64,000 nt of DNA, from positions 1,364,001-1,428,000 of the forward strand of contig NZ_CP137891.1 of the NCBI RefSeq assembly GCF_033547075.1. Reading direction: 5' to 3'. The notes beneath the pieces are model-generated. The model saw only the letters and a list, made by a program, of their open reading frames with translations, was not told where the DNA came from and made no database searches. Below are positions 35,402 to 46,188 of the stretch, in pieces; the first letter of the stretch is position 1; each line of letters starts with the position of its first letter. The stretch is from Flavobacterium ardleyense (GTDB lineage Bacteria; Bacteroidota; Bacteroidia; Flavobacteriales; Flavobacteriaceae). A program made the translations under genes and the position numbers.

Positions 35402-36277
35402 ATGGAACATTGTAAAATTATTGAGCTCCCAAAAATTCAAGATCCTCGTGGAAATCTAACTTTTTTGCAAAATCCTGACCACTTGCCATTTGAAGTTCAG
35501 AGGGTTTTTTGGATATACGATGTACCTGGTGGTGAAGTACGTGGTGGCCATGCTTTTAAAAAACAAGAAGAGTTTATAGTTGCAATTTCTGGAAGCTTTG
35601 ATGTAGTAATTGATGATGGAGAGAAAAAAGAAGTATTTCATTTAAACCGTTCTTATAAAGGCTTGCATATTCCTGCCGGTATGTGGAGAAGCATGGAAAA
35701 TTTCTCTACTAATTCTCTCGCGTTGATTTTGGTTTCGACAACATTTGATGAGAATGATTATATAAGATCGTATGATGAATATCTAGCATACAAACCTCAA
35801 TTATCTGACCACAATTCTAGCAAAAAAGAGGGAGTGGTAGAAAAGCGATTTGATCTTTCCGTAAGCACGGTTGAAGATTGCAAGGTATTGGAACTTGACA
35901 AAAATCATAGAGACAGAGGAAATATTACTGTAGTCGAAAATCACAAGCAAGTTCCTTTTGATATTAAGAGAGTCTATTATTTATATGATGTCCCTGGAGG
36001 TGAAGATCGAGGCGGACATGCTCACAAGGATTTGTATCAATTAATTATGGCGGCTGGAGGTAGTTTTGATGTAACTCTTGACGATGGAGTAAATAAGAAG
36101 AAAATTACTTTAAACAGGCCATACCAAGGGTTATATGTTGTACCTGGAATTTGGAGAGATATAGATAATTTTTCTTCTGGATCCACTTGTCTAGTCTTGG
36201 CATCGCAAAAATATGATGAACAAGATTATATGAGAGATTACCAAAATTTTACAGCTATTAAAAATTTAAGAAAATGA
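35402..36277 (+). CDS. Double-cupin dTDP-4-keto-6-deoxyglucose 3,4-ketoisomerase
   Basis: The 291-residue protein contains two tandem WxcM/FdtA-like cupin domains of about 130 residues (roughly 1-130 and 155-290). Each has the DPRGNL- or DRGNI-type start and the YDVPGGExRGGHA core. The second domain keeps both catalytic-type His in RGGHAHK, whereas the first reads RGGHAFK and lacks the second. FdtA or QdtA is normally a single domain making the 3-keto sugar for the FdtB aminotransferase. Whether the 4-OH becomes galacto (Fuc3N) or gluco (Qui3N) cannot be told. Confidence 0.88.
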   Translation: MEHCKIIELPKIQDPRGNLTFLQNPDHLPFEVQRVFWIYDVPGGEVRGGHAFKKQEEFIVAISGSFDVVIDDGEKKEVFHLNRSYKGLHIPAGMWRSMENFSTNSLALILVSTTFDENDYIRSYDEYLAYKPQLSDHNSSKKEGVVEKRFDLSVSTVEDCKVLELDKNHRDRGNITVVENHKQVPFDIKRVYYLYDVPGGEDRGGHAHKDLYQLIMAAGGSFDVTLDDGVNKKKITLNRPYQGLYVVPGIWRDIDNFSSGSTCLVLASQKYDEQDYMRDYQNFTAIKNLRK

Positions 36278-36720
36278 TTCATCCATTATCAGATGTACAG
36301 GCAGTAGTGCCAAAAACAACTCGCGTTTGGCAATTTGTTGTAATATTAAAACATGCATTAATAGGCGAAAATTGTAATATTTGCAGCCATTGCTTTATAG
36401 AAAATGATGTTCAGATTGGAAATAATGTTACGATAAAGTGTGGCGTTTCTTTGTGGGATGGAATTACAATTGAAGAAGATGTTCAGATTGGTCCAGACGT
36501 AACTTTTACAAATGATAAATATCCTAGGGCGAAACAGTCATTTGTTTTACAAAGAATCACAATAAAAAAAGGGGCTTCTGTTGGTGCAGCTTCAGTTATA
36601 CTTGGTGGTGTCACTATTGGTGAAAACGCGATGATAGGAGCGGGAAGCTTGGTAACTAAAGACATTCCAAACAATGAATTATGGTACGGAAGTCCAGCAA
36701 AATTTATAAAAAACATATAA
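36274..36720 (+). CDS. Hexapeptide-repeat acetyltransferase (FdtC/WbbJ-like)
   Basis: The 148-residue left-handed beta-helix protein has repeated hexapeptides ([54 protein letters not shown]). It overlaps the double-cupin gene by four bases (ATGA) and precedes the aminotransferase gene, the layout of fdtA-fdtC-fdtB. It should N-acetylate the dTDP-3-amino-3,6-dideoxyhexose using acetyl-CoA. Acyl specificity is inferred from context. Confidence 0.86.
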   Translation: MIHPLSDVQAVVPKTTRVWQFVVILKHALIGENCNICSHCFIENDVQIGNNVTIKCGVSLWDGITIEEDVQIGPDVTFTNDKYPRAKQSFVLQRITIKKGASVGAASVILGGVTIGENAMIGAGSLVTKDIPNNELWYGSPAKFIKNI

Positions 36721-36728
36721 TATCACAA

Positions 36729-37850
36729 ATGATAAAATTTTTAGATTTACAAAAAATAAATGCACAATATGCCGCCGAATTAAAGCAGGTTGCATCTGAT
36801 GTAATTGATGCAGGCTGGTTTTTAATGGGAGAGAAATTAAGTAATTTTGAAACAAAGCTGTCTAAATTCACAGGAGCAAAGTATACTATAGGAGTCGCAA
36901 ATGGTTTAGATGCTTTAAGGTTAATTTTGAAAGCATATATAAATTTGGGCGTGATGAAAGAAGGAGATGAGGTAATCGTGCCTGCAAACACCTACATTGC
37001 ATCTCTCCTAGCAATAACAGATAATCGTCTTGTACCAATCTTAGTAGAGCCCAATGAGAAAAGCTTTAATTTAGATCTTGATTTAATTGAAAAAAGTATT
37101 ACATCTAACACCAAAGCAATAATGGTGGTTCATCTTTATGGACAAATTTGCTGGTCAAATAAATTAAATGAATTAGCTGAAAAATATAATCTAAAAATTA
37201 TTGAAGACAACGCTCAAGCTATCGGTGCGATTTGGAACGGAATTAGTTCAGGTAATTTAGGAGACGCTGCAGGATTTAGTTTTTATCCAGGTAAAAATCT
37301 AGGTGCTTTAGGCGATGCTGGTGCAGTCACAACTAACGATTCTAAATTGGCAGAGCAAATCCGTGCTCTAGGAAATTACGGCAGCAAAAAAAAGTATGTC
37401 AACGAATTTCAAGGTCTTAATAGCAGGATGGATGAAATTCAAGCAGGCTTTCTTGCTGTAAAATTAAAATATATAGAAGCAGAAAACCAACATAGAAGAG
37501 CGATCGCAGAAAGATATTTGTCTGAGATTAAAAATCCATTAATCCATTTACCAGTACCAGTTAATGAGTCAATATTTGTTAAAAATAATAAAGAACATGT
37601 TTGGCACTTATTTGTATTACGTACTAAAAAGAGAGACGCATTCCAAAAGTACTTATTAGATAATGGCATACAAACTTTAATACATTACCCTACCCCACCA
37701 AATAAGCAATTGGCGTACTCTAATATGAATCATTTAGATTTTTCATTAACTAATATAATCCACGATGAAGTAGTAAGCCTACCAATAGGGCCAATTACTA
37801 CATCAGAAGAGGTTGACAAAATTATTAGTGTCGTAAATTCTTTTTGTTAA
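36729..37850 (+). CDS. dTDP-3-keto sugar aminotransferase (DegT/DnrJ/EryC1)
   Basis: The 373-residue PLP enzyme has [14 protein letters not shown] substrate contacts ([11 protein letters not shown]), ENDAQAIGA-type PLP binding ([11 protein letters not shown]) and K189 in [17 protein letters not shown] as the Schiff-base lysine. It should transaminate the 3-keto sugar produced by the double-cupin enzyme, as FdtB does. The frame begins at 36681, but the ATG at 36729 gives the family N-terminus ([14 protein letters not shown]). It is followed four bases later by Wzx. Confidence 0.92.
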   Translation: MIKFLDLQKINAQYAAELKQVASDVIDAGWFLMGEKLSNFETKLSKFTGAKYTIGVANGLDALRLILKAYINLGVMKEGDEVIVPANTYIASLLAITDNRLVPILVEPNEKSFNLDLDLIEKSITSNTKAIMVVHLYGQICWSNKLNELAEKYNLKIIEDNAQAIGAIWNGISSGNLGDAAGFSFYPGKNLGALGDAGAVTTNDSKLAEQIRALGNYGSKKKYVNEFQGLNSRMDEIQAGFLAVKLKYIEAENQHRRAIAERYLSEIKNPLIHLPVPVNESIFVKNNKEHVWHLFVLRTKKRDAFQKYLLDNGIQTLIHYPTPPNKQLAYSNMNHLDFSLTNIIHDEVVSLPIGPITTSEEVDKIISVVNSFC

Positions 37851-37853
37851 GTT

Positions 37854-39341
37854 GTGAACGAACAAAAATCGTCTTATCGGCAAGTAATGAAAGCCACCTC
37901 CATTTTTGGAGGTGTTCAAGTATTTCAAATTATTATAGGCATTACTCGCTCTAAATTTATCGCAGTTTTATTAGGTCCAACTGGTATGGGTATAGCTGGT
38001 TTGTTAACATCAACTTTAGGTTTAATCGCTGGTTTAACAAACTTTGGACTGGGTACAAGTGCTGTTAAAGACATTGCAGCAGCCCATAGTTCTGGTAATG
38101 AAACTCGTTTGGGCATAGTTTCAAAAGTTTTTAAGCGTTGGGTTTGGATAACAGGCTCATTAGGAGCTTTGATAACTGCAGTATTATCACCATTGTTAAG
38201 TGAGTTAACTTTTGGAAATCGAGACTATACATTTGCTTTTATCTGGATTTCAATTACACTACTTTTAAATCAAATTAGCGCAGGACAAGGCGTTATGTTG
38301 CGTGGTACAAGGCAGATTGCTTATATGGCACAATCGGCAATGATTGGAAGTGTTATAGGGCTTTTTACAACAATCCCCCTATACTATTTGTACGGAGTAG
38401 AAGGTATCGTTCCAGCAATTATAATTTCGGCTATTACCTCATTATCATTAACGTGGTGGTACGCTAGAAAATTAAAAATTAAGGATGTTTTTGTATCCAA
38501 AGTGCGAACTATCGCTGAGGGTAAGGGAATGCTTAAGATGGGATTCTTTATTAGCTTGAGTGCTCTCATAACTCTTGCCGCATCCTACCTTGTTCGGATA
38601 TTTATTAGTAATTATGGTGGGATTGACCAGGTTGGTCTATACAATGCCGGATTTGCAATAATTAATACGTACGTGGGGATGATTTTTGCCGCAATGGGTG
38701 CGGACTACTATCCTCGTCTTTCTGCCGTATCACATAGTAATACGCAATGTAAGGAAGTTGTTAATCAACAAGCAGAAATTGCATTGCTAATTTTAGCGCC
38801 AATTTTGATGGTGTTTTTAGTATTTATAAATTGGGTGGTTATTGTATTATATTCCTCGCAATTTATTGCGATTAATTCAATGATATATTGGGCGGCTTTA
38901 GGTATGTTTTTTAAAGCAGCTAGTTGGACAATCGGATTCCTTTTTTTGGCAAAAGGAACAACAAAATTATTTTTTTGGAATGAGTTAATTACAAATATTT
39001 ACCTTTTACTTCTAAATATTATTGGTTATTATTTCTGGGGATTGGCTGGATTGGGAATTTCATTCTTAGTCGCCTATTTCCTGTATCTTATTCAAGTATA
39101 TTGGATCGCAAAATCGAAATTTGATTTTTCATTTGACCGAGCATTCATCAAAATATTTTTTGTGCAATTTGGATTGGCAATACTAAGTTTTATAGCAGTC
39201 CAATTTTTCACATCTCTCTTTGCTTATGGTATGGGGATTATTTTGATAGCTGTATCATGTTGGTATTCTTGGAAAGAGCTCGACCAACGACTTGACCTTA
39301 AAACACTCATTGTTAATATGAAGAAGAAATTCAAAAAATAG
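37854..39341 (+). CDS. Wzx-like flippase (O-antigen/capsule translocase)
   Basis: The 495-residue MATE-like membrane protein has about 12-14 helices and the N-terminal pattern ATSIFGGVQVFQIIIGITRSKFIAVLLGPTGMGIAGLL of the O-unit flippase (Wzx/RfbX) group. It should flip the undecaprenyl-linked repeat unit across the inner membrane. It uses a GTG start three bases after the aminotransferase stop. The Wzy-like gene at 43538 and the Wza/Wzc genes complete a Wzy-dependent pathway. Confidence 0.88.
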   Translation: MNEQKSSYRQVMKATSIFGGVQVFQIIIGITRSKFIAVLLGPTGMGIAGLLTSTLGLIAGLTNFGLGTSAVKDIAAAHSSGNETRLGIVSKVFKRWVWITGSLGALITAVLSPLLSELTFGNRDYTFAFIWISITLLLNQISAGQGVMLRGTRQIAYMAQSAMIGSVIGLFTTIPLYYLYGVEGIVPAIIISAITSLSLTWWYARKLKIKDVFVSKVRTIAEGKGMLKMGFFISLSALITLAASYLVRIFISNYGGIDQVGLYNAGFAIINTYVGMIFAAMGADYYPRLSAVSHSNTQCKEVVNQQAEIALLILAPILMVFLVFINWVVIVLYSSQFIAINSMIYWAALGMFFKAASWTIGFLFLAKGTTKLFFWNELITNIYLLLLNIIGYYFWGLAGLGISFLVAYFLYLIQVYWIAKSKFDFSFDRAFIKIFFVQFGLAILSFIAVQFFTSLFAYGMGIILIAVSCWYSWKELDQRLDLKTLIVNMKKKFKK

Positions 39342-39549
39342 TATTTAAAAATGGGTGCATAATATGTAATTATGCATAATTTATATCAAGATTTACTTAA
39401 AAGTTTTTAAAAAAAATTAAAGATTATACTCAGTAAAATACCTACGTTTTATTAGCGTTATATATCTTATAATTTACAAGTTGTTAACAATAAATAGACA
39501 AATTCATTAATAGAATTGTTGCTAAATTTTAAAATAAAAAAACAATACA

Positions 39550-40584
39550 ATGCTAGATCCCAATTCTACACATTTCAATGAAAAGTTCCTTACAGTAGAT
39601 TATCTCGAAGAATTTTTCGTTAAAGCAAAAGTTGATGTCATTAATTCCGATTTAGGGATTAAGCCTCTTGTGAGTGTTTTATTTATTACCTACAACCATA
39701 TTGATTATATAAGGCAATCTCTTGATGGGATTCTTATGCAAGTTACTTCATTTGATTGGGAAATATTAATTGGCGATGATGAATCTACGGATGGAACTAG
39801 AGAAATTTGTCAAGAGTATGCGCGTAAGTATCCTAATAGAATAAAACTTTTCTTGCACAAAAGAGAAAATAATATATCGATTTTGAACAAACCTTCAGGT
39901 ATTTTTCAAATGACCTATAATATCCTTAGATGTCAGGGGAAGTATATTGCAGTTTGTTCGGGTGATGATGTATGGACAGATCCTTATAAATTACAGAAGC
40001 AATTAGATTTACTTGAGAAAGAAGATAATATCATCCTATCCTATCATCCTTTTGTTCGATATGGCGATGTGTTAGCAAATATCAATCTGCCAGAACTTGA
40101 GAGATTTTCTAATATGCCAAAAGCATCCACAATGTTCTTTAGAAATATTAATAAGATCCTTCCAATTAATTTTATCGACGCAATTCAAGAGGACGTTTTT
40201 TTATGGCATTTACTAAGATTTAAGGGTCAATTCGCTTTGCAAGCAGATATTGAACCTTCAATCATTTGCACTCCATTAAGCAGCATTACGAGAAGTTTAG
40301 ATGAGCAGCAGCATTTTTTGCATGTTCTAAATATAAACATCCAAATTTTTAAATCTATCGATTTAACTATGACAGATATCAAACAGAAGCGTTTTGTTTC
40401 TTATAATTTAGTATCAATGCTTTTCAATGCAAGCTATACTATTGAGCAAAAAAAGCATTTACTCAACACATTTAGAAAAATGCTATCGGTAAAAGATGTT
40501 TATTATGCGTTGCATTTTAAGGCAAATGATTCTAAGCATTTTAAAAATTATTTTACTGATAATACTATAACTTGTGTTAGTTAA
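39550..40584 (+). CDS. Family 2 glycosyltransferase
   Basis: The 344-residue protein has a GT-A fold start (SVLFITYNHIDYIRQSLDGILMQ), the acidic motif GDDESTDGT and SGDDVWTDPYKLQKQLDLL as the nucleotide-sugar/metal site. It should add one sugar of the repeat unit on the cytoplasmic face. The donor cannot be predicted. A 208-base AT-rich gap precedes it, with the palindrome TTGTTAACAA at 39481-39490, so a local promoter is possible. Confidence 0.87.
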   Translation: MLDPNSTHFNEKFLTVDYLEEFFVKAKVDVINSDLGIKPLVSVLFITYNHIDYIRQSLDGILMQVTSFDWEILIGDDESTDGTREICQEYARKYPNRIKLFLHKRENNISILNKPSGIFQMTYNILRCQGKYIAVCSGDDVWTDPYKLQKQLDLLEKEDNIILSYHPFVRYGDVLANINLPELERFSNMPKASTMFFRNINKILPINFIDAIQEDVFLWHLLRFKGQFALQADIEPSIICTPLSSITRSLDEQQHFLHVLNINIQIFKSIDLTMTDIKQKRFVSYNLVSMLFNASYTIEQKKHLLNTFRKMLSVKDVYYALHFKANDSKHFKNYFTDNTITCVS

Positions 40585-40630
40585 AAAAGTTGCTTGAACT
40601 TAATTTATTTAATTTTTAAAAGAGTAATAA

Positions 40631-42325
40631 ATGATAAAAAACTACAAATCAGATTTAAATAATATTAGCTCTGAGTGTCTTTCGACTCTTACTTTATTAT
40701 CATTTAATAAAATAACGGTTGACCAAAATACAATTGTACATTTTAAGGGAGTCCCCTTCTACGAAGAAAAATTGGTTGATTTATCGGCAGAAAAATCTTC
40801 GTTCTTTTGGAATAAACTAAGTAATTTATCCGCAGAAAACATTGAAGAATTTTCATTAAAAATGCAAGGATCTTTTGCATTTGTGATCGAAACGAAAGAT
40901 AGGATAATTCTATTATCTGATTACATACGAACATTTCCTATGTTTTATTCAGTTTCGGAAAAAAAAATCCTTTTATCTGATAAGTTGAATTTATTTTCAG
41001 AATACAAAATAAAATCAGATAACGTTTCAAATTTGGTCACATCAGGCTATGTATTTGGAAATGAGACAATTTATGATAATGTTAACAGTACTCAGGCAGC
41101 GGAATTAATTATAATTGATAAGGACTCTGCAACAATTGAAGCTTGTAGATATTTCAGATTTGTCCCAAAAGATAACCTATCCTCAATCTCGGTAGATTCA
41201 TTCGTTAACGAATATAATAAAATATTGGAACGTATTATGAAGAGGATCATCCTCTCTGCTCCCAATTGTAATAAGTGGGTAATTCCACTGTCTGGAGGAC
41301 ACGATTCTAGACAACTGATTAACATATTAGTAAAGCTTGGTATAAAAAATGTTATATGCTATACTTATGGTAAATTAAATAATCATCAGGCGGTTTTGAG
41401 TAAGAAAGTGGCTGATGCCGTAGGATACGACTGGCATTTCGTAGAATATAGCGAGGAAAAGTGGTTTGAACTTCACCAAAACGGTCTTATAGATACCTAT
41501 CTAGATGATTCTTATCAGGGCAACTCAATCCCCCACTTCCAAGATTTTTTGGCTGTTTATGAACTTAAAAATAAGGGAGTAATAACAGAGGATGATGTTA
41601 TTATGCCCGGACACACGCTAGATATGATTTCTGGCGGACATTTGAATGAATTAGACTTGGTGTGTTCTGATAGACAAGGTGCGCTAAAAAGATCATCACT
41701 GAGACATGGAAAATGTAAAGAGCTCTCGGTAAATAAATTATATGCTAATTATCGAACGTTATCAACGATATATGATGAAATTAACAGTTCAGCAGTACAA
41801 TTTCAAGAATATATTAATTGGCAGGAAAGACAGTCTAAGTTTATTGTAAATAGCTGTAGAATATATGAATTCTTTGAAATAGAATTTCGTCTTCCATTCT
41901 GGGAAAAGGAAATTATGGAATTGTTTTTATCACTACCGGTTGAACAAAGAATAGAAAGAAAATTCTATCTATCTACTGAAAGACAAGGAATATTAATTGA
42001 TTGCTTAGCAAAGATACCATTCGAAGATGAAACAAATAAAAAGCCTTCGAAAATTAGTCTCAAACAAAGATTACTCACAAAAACTCCATCTATTGTAAAA
42101 GCTTTACTATCACGATTAGTACGATCTAAAAATTACGAGGCCGAATCTTTAAATCAAATTTTTGCCTTAAAAGGTAATACCGTTGAAGATGTTGTGGGGT
42201 CACTGAAATTATTTCCAAAAGACACACACGCTTTTTTGAAACCGTTACTGTTGCGATATACCCACCGAACAAGTAATGAATTATTGACAGGACTATATGC
42301 AGTGTCCAGAATTATAAAAAAATGA
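40631..42325 (+). CDS. Asparagine-synthetase-like amidotransferase, glutaminase-defective
   Basis: The 564-residue protein has the AsnB layout: an N-terminal Ntn-like domain (FAFVIETKDRIILLSDYIRTFPMFYS) and a C-terminal ATP-PPase domain with the PP-loop SGGHDS at residues 221-226. The N-terminus does not expose the Cys2 nucleophile needed to hydrolyse glutamine, so it would rely on free ammonia, another amine, or have a new role. In polysaccharide loci such proteins often amidate uronic acids. It overlaps wecB by four bases. Confidence 0.78.
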   Translation: MIKNYKSDLNNISSECLSTLTLLSFNKITVDQNTIVHFKGVPFYEEKLVDLSAEKSSFFWNKLSNLSAENIEEFSLKMQGSFAFVIETKDRIILLSDYIRTFPMFYSVSEKKILLSDKLNLFSEYKIKSDNVSNLVTSGYVFGNETIYDNVNSTQAAELIIIDKDSATIEACRYFRFVPKDNLSSISVDSFVNEYNKILERIMKRIILSAPNCNKWVIPLSGGHDSRQLINILVKLGIKNVICYTYGKLNNHQAVLSKKVADAVGYDWHFVEYSEEKWFELHQNGLIDTYLDDSYQGNSIPHFQDFLAVYELKNKGVITEDDVIMPGHTLDMISGGHLNELDLVCSDRQGALKRSSLRHGKCKELSVNKLYANYRTLSTIYDEINSSAVQFQEYINWQERQSKFIVNSCRIYEFFEIEFRLPFWEKEIMELFLSLPVEQRIERKFYLSTERQGILIDCLAKIPFEDETNKKPSKISLKQRLLTKTPSIVKALLSRLVRSKNYEAESLNQIFALKGNTVEDVVGSLKLFPKDTHAFLKPLLLRYTHRTSNELLTGLYAVSRIIKK

Positions 42326-43416
42326 AAATAACTATTATAGCAGGAGCGCGGCCAAATTTTATGAAAATTGCTCCAATTATTCATGCCATACAGAATGCGA
42401 AAGATCTTGGCAACAATATGGATTACAGATTAGTGCATACTGGACAGCATTATGATGATAAAATGAGCGGAACATTTTTTGAGGAATTAAATATTCCACA
42501 TCCTGACGCTAACTTAGAGTGTGGCGGCGGATCACAAGCTGAACAAACTGCTTCCATCTTAGTAGCTTTTGAGAAAGATTTGATTTCTTATCCGGCAGAC
42601 TTGGTGTTGGTCGTTGGTGATGTGACTTCTACAATGGCGTGTGCGATAGTAGCCAAAAAATTAAACACAAAAGTCGCGCACGTAGAAGCGGGAATTCGTT
42701 CCTTTGATTTAACAATGCCCGAAGAAATTAATAGAATGGTTACCGACAGTATTACTGATTATTTTTTTACAACATCAGAAAATGCTAATCAAAATTTAGC
42801 AAAGGAAGGCGCTAAAACGGAAGATGTATTTTTTGTTGGTAATGTTATGATTGATACTCTATTGTCAAATATGTCTAAATTTAAAAAACCTGCCCTATTT
42901 GAAGAGTTTGGATTAAAAGCCAAGGAATATATCGTACTTACAATGCATAGACCTGCGAATGTTGATGAAGTTGGAAAACTGAAAGAAATGATGACCGAAA
43001 TACTTTCCAATGTTGAGAATATGCCTGTCATTTTTCCTATTCATCCACGCACAGCAAAAATAATAGAAGAGTTGCAGCTTAAAGCTTCTAATCTAATAAT
43101 TGTGGACCCGTTAGGGTATTTAGAATTTAACTATTTGGTACAACACAGCAAAGCAGTTGTAACGGATTCTGGCGGGATTACAGAGGAAACTACTATTATG
43201 GGAGTTCCTTGCTTAACTTTGCGGGATAATACCGAAAGACCAGAAACTATTACTATCGGGACTAACGAATTGGTGGGAACTGATCATCGCAATATAAAAC
43301 CAGCTTTACAAAAGTTGTTTAAAGGAGATTGGAAAAAAGGAAGTATTCCTGATTTATGGGATGGACATGCGGCTGAACGTATTGTCGACGTTATAAAAAA
43401 TTTTTATAAAGCGTAA
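42322..43416 (+). CDS. wecB: UDP-N-acetylglucosamine 2-epimerase
   Basis: The 364-residue enzyme has the WecB pattern: IAGARPNFMKIAPII, VHTGQHYDDKMSGTFFEEL, HVEAGIRSFDLTMPEEINR, and DSGGITEETTIMGVPCLTLRDNTERPET. It interconverts UDP-GlcNAc and UDP-ManNAc. UDP-ManNAc may be used directly or oxidised by a dehydrogenase; the TviB-like enzyme at 31271 is one candidate. It overlaps the previous gene by four bases. Confidence 0.94.
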   Translation: MKITIIAGARPNFMKIAPIIHAIQNAKDLGNNMDYRLVHTGQHYDDKMSGTFFEELNIPHPDANLECGGGSQAEQTASILVAFEKDLISYPADLVLVVGDVTSTMACAIVAKKLNTKVAHVEAGIRSFDLTMPEEINRMVTDSITDYFFTTSENANQNLAKEGAKTEDVFFVGNVMIDTLLSNMSKFKKPALFEEFGLKAKEYIVLTMHRPANVDEVGKLKEMMTEILSNVENMPVIFPIHPRTAKIIEELQLKASNLIIVDPLGYLEFNYLVQHSKAVVTDSGGITEETTIMGVPCLTLRDNTERPETITIGTNELVGTDHRNIKPALQKLFKGDWKKGSIPDLWDGHAAERIVDVIKNFYKA

Positions 43417-43537
43417 AGATTTCTAAGAATATTATTTAAAGCTATATAATCTTACTTTATAATCCGATGTAATAAGTAGCTTTTGACAGAATTCTCATAA
43501 ATTGAAGAATTTCTGAGTCGTAAATAAATTTTAATAA

Positions 43538-44779
43538 TTGCCCATATTGAAACAGTTAGATAAGAAGACGTTTTTGGCGCTATGGTTGTTTAATCCATTT
43601 ATAAGCGCAATCTATGTTTTTCGCAACTTTAAGGAGAATGTACATATTGCACCGTACTTATTATTATCATTCTTTTTTGGACTTTCATTTGTCGTTTCTA
43701 CCACCGGCGGAGACTCTGAGAGGTACGCTGCAGAGTTAGTACGTTATCATCAAGATAGTGTGTCGTTAGTGCAAGTTTTAGACGAGGCCTACGGAGAAGG
43801 AGGTTCAAAATTAGATATATATCAGCCTTTCCTTACGTGGTTTGTTAGTATTTTTACAGAAAACACAAAAATTTTATTCTCAATTTTTGCAGTAGTTTTT
43901 GGTTATTTCTGGTTTAAGACTTTAATAATTATTAGATCGCATATAAACATTCCTTTAAAAGGGATTGCTTTGCTTACTTTCATCTTATTAGCTTTAACCA
44001 ATCCGATTTGGCAAATTAATGGCGTGCGTATGTGGACTGCAGTTGCGGTCTTCTTTTATGGAATAGTTCTGATACATTTAAAAAAAGAAAAGAAAGGGTG
44101 GTTTTTTCTAGTACTACCGGTATTCATACATTTTAGTTTAATCGCGTCTTTGGGTCTGTATATAGCTTACACATTATTACCCAGCAAAAACACAACAATT
44201 CTTTTAATAATATTTATTGCAAGTTTTTTCTTAGGACAATTAGATCTAAATTTTGTTCGAGAAACTTTTGCTTTGTTGCCTGGTATGATTCAGTCCAAGG
44301 AAGCGTACTTGGGTGAAGAATATGTTGAAGTTCTAAGTGAAAAAAAGGCCGACCATGCTTTGCATTTCCTTCTTGCGGGTATACTGCAAAAATATATTTT
44401 TTTTAGTATGGTTATCATAATATATTATTATGGTGTTTTTAAAAGAAATCTATTAGATAAAAATTTAAAGATCTTTTTTCCGATGGCGTTGTTCTTCTTG
44501 TCTTTTAGTAATATAGCATCTTCTGTGCCGTCGGGTGGTCGCTTTGCGGTATTGTCAAACTTAATATTAATGACCATTTTTTTATTATTTTTAAATTATA
44601 ATGTTAAGTTGACACGCTCTATAAATTTCTTGCTAAGAATTACGATGGTGTTTGTGATAGTATTTCTAATTCGTACGGGTATGGAGAGTGTAGGTCCATT
44701 TTTCTTTATTGGAAATCCAATACTTAATTGGCTAATTGTCGATAGTCCCATAATTGAATTTATAAAATCACCCTTCTAG
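43538..44779 (+). CDS. EpsG/Wzy-like polysaccharide polymerase
   Basis: The 413-residue membrane protein has about ten helices and the EpsG-type soluble loop near the N-terminus (STTGGDSERYAAELVRYHQDS). There is no strong sequence signature, but position, length and topology fit the repeat-unit polymerase. The frame starts with TTG (43538) and a second TTG is at 43547; neither has a clear ribosome site. It is the only polymerase candidate in the window. Confidence 0.78.
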   Translation: MPILKQLDKKTFLALWLFNPFISAIYVFRNFKENVHIAPYLLLSFFFGLSFVVSTTGGDSERYAAELVRYHQDSVSLVQVLDEAYGEGGSKLDIYQPFLTWFVSIFTENTKILFSIFAVVFGYFWFKTLIIIRSHINIPLKGIALLTFILLALTNPIWQINGVRMWTAVAVFFYGIVLIHLKKEKKGWFFLVLPVFIHFSLIASLGLYIAYTLLPSKNTTILLIIFIASFFLGQLDLNFVRETFALLPGMIQSKEAYLGEEYVEVLSEKKADHALHFLLAGILQKYIFFSMVIIIYYYGVFKRNLLDKNLKIFFPMALFFLSFSNIASSVPSGGRFAVLSNLILMTIFLLFLNYNVKLTRSINFLLRITMVFVIVFLIRTGMESVGPFFFIGNPILNWLIVDSPIIEFIKSPF

Positions 44780-44928
44780 TTGAATTGAAATAGAGTGCTT
44801 CAATTTAATATTAAAAATAGTAAGTCGAAATTGTAATAATATTAAAAGTTTCATTGCTAAGTGGGTGGAAAAGTTATAGTTGAAGTCTAGGGTTAATAAA
44901 TTTTTACAATCTAAATAATAATAGGAAA

Positions 44929-46050
44929 TTGAAAAATAGGAAGATTTTAATTATAGCTAATGGGTTTTATCCCGAGCAGACGCCGAGGGCTTTTAGGGCA
45001 ACAGAGTTAGCAAAAGAATTTTGTCGGCAAGGCCATCAAGTGACCGTAATGGCGCCACATAAAGAAGGTATTCAGCCGCTATTAAATGAATTTCCAATAA
45101 ATTACATCAATTTAGGAAGGTTAAAGTGGAAGATTCCCACAATCAATGGCCTTGGTAAAGTGGGCGCATTATTTAACAAAGCAGCAAACCGCCTTTTGCC
45201 TTTGTTGTTTGAATATCCCAGAATAGAACTTTTTTTTATGGTGAAAAATAAATTAAAATCAGAAACCGAAAAATATGATTTTCTAATATCGATTGCTGTA
45301 CCACATTCTATTCACTGGGGAGTGGCCGCAAGTTGGTCAGCAAAGAAAGAGGAGAATATAGCACCTCTATGGATTGCAGATTGTGGAGATCCTTATTTTA
45401 TTCAAGAGAATGATACCTTTCAGCCGCCATTTTATTTCAAATGGATTGAGAGTTGGTTTATGAGAAAGGTTGATATAATTACCGTTCCAACCAACACCTC
45501 ATATACAGGTTATTTACCTGAATTTCATAATAAATTAGTAGTGATTCCTCAGGGGTTCCGTTTTGAGGATATAAATAAAGGAGCGTTATTAGACGATGGT
45601 ATAATTCGTTTTGGCTATGGAGGTGCTTTTGCTCTGAATAGGAGAGATCCAAGTGAACTACTTAAATTTCTTTCTAAAATCGACAAATCATCTCATTTTG
45701 AATTTCATATTTTCACGAAGAATGATAAGTTTGTCGAAGCTTACGCTGCAAAAGACGATCGCATTATATTGCATAAACCAATAGCGAGAACAGTATTATT
45801 ACAGACATTGTCAACATTCAATTTTGTAGTAAACTTTACAAACACTGGCGTATCGCAGACACCTAGTAAACTGATTGACTATGCGATCATAGACAAACCT
45901 ATATTGCAGATAAATTCAGAAAAGCTGGATGGCGACATAGTCTTGCAATTTTTGGAAGGCAATTACCAAAATAAACTAGCAATTGACAATTTTGATAATT
46001 TTAGGATTGAGAATGTAGTTAAGCAATTCTTGGCATTAGAGCATCGGTAA
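44929..46050 (+). CDS. Family 4 glycosyltransferase
   Basis: The 373-residue GT-B protein starts with a TTG codon (KILIIANGFYPEQTPRAFRATELAKEFCRQGHQVTVMAP), typical of N-terminal GT4 domains, and has IPQGF and YAIIDKPILQI later. The usual EX7E motif is not obvious. It transfers a sugar to the growing lipid-linked unit. It is preceded by a 149-base gap. Confidence 0.82.
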   Translation: MKNRKILIIANGFYPEQTPRAFRATELAKEFCRQGHQVTVMAPHKEGIQPLLNEFPINYINLGRLKWKIPTINGLGKVGALFNKAANRLLPLLFEYPRIELFFMVKNKLKSETEKYDFLISIAVPHSIHWGVAASWSAKKEENIAPLWIADCGDPYFIQENDTFQPPFYFKWIESWFMRKVDIITVPTNTSYTGYLPEFHNKLVVIPQGFRFEDINKGALLDDGIIRFGYGGAFALNRRDPSELLKFLSKIDKSSHFEFHIFTKNDKFVEAYAAKDDRIILHKPIARTVLLQTLSTFNFVVNFTNTGVSQTPSKLIDYAIIDKPILQINSEKLDGDIVLQFLEGNYQNKLAIDNFDNFRIENVVKQFLALEHR

Positions 46051-46188
46051 TGATCTTAAGTAGAAAAAAATCATTTCACTTAACTGATTATAACTATTTA
46101 ATAGTAGTTTTCAAGAAAAATAATTACTGCCACTGGAAGAGCAGGCTAGCATTTTTGGCAATTAAAAACTGAGTAACTTAAAAGTAAG

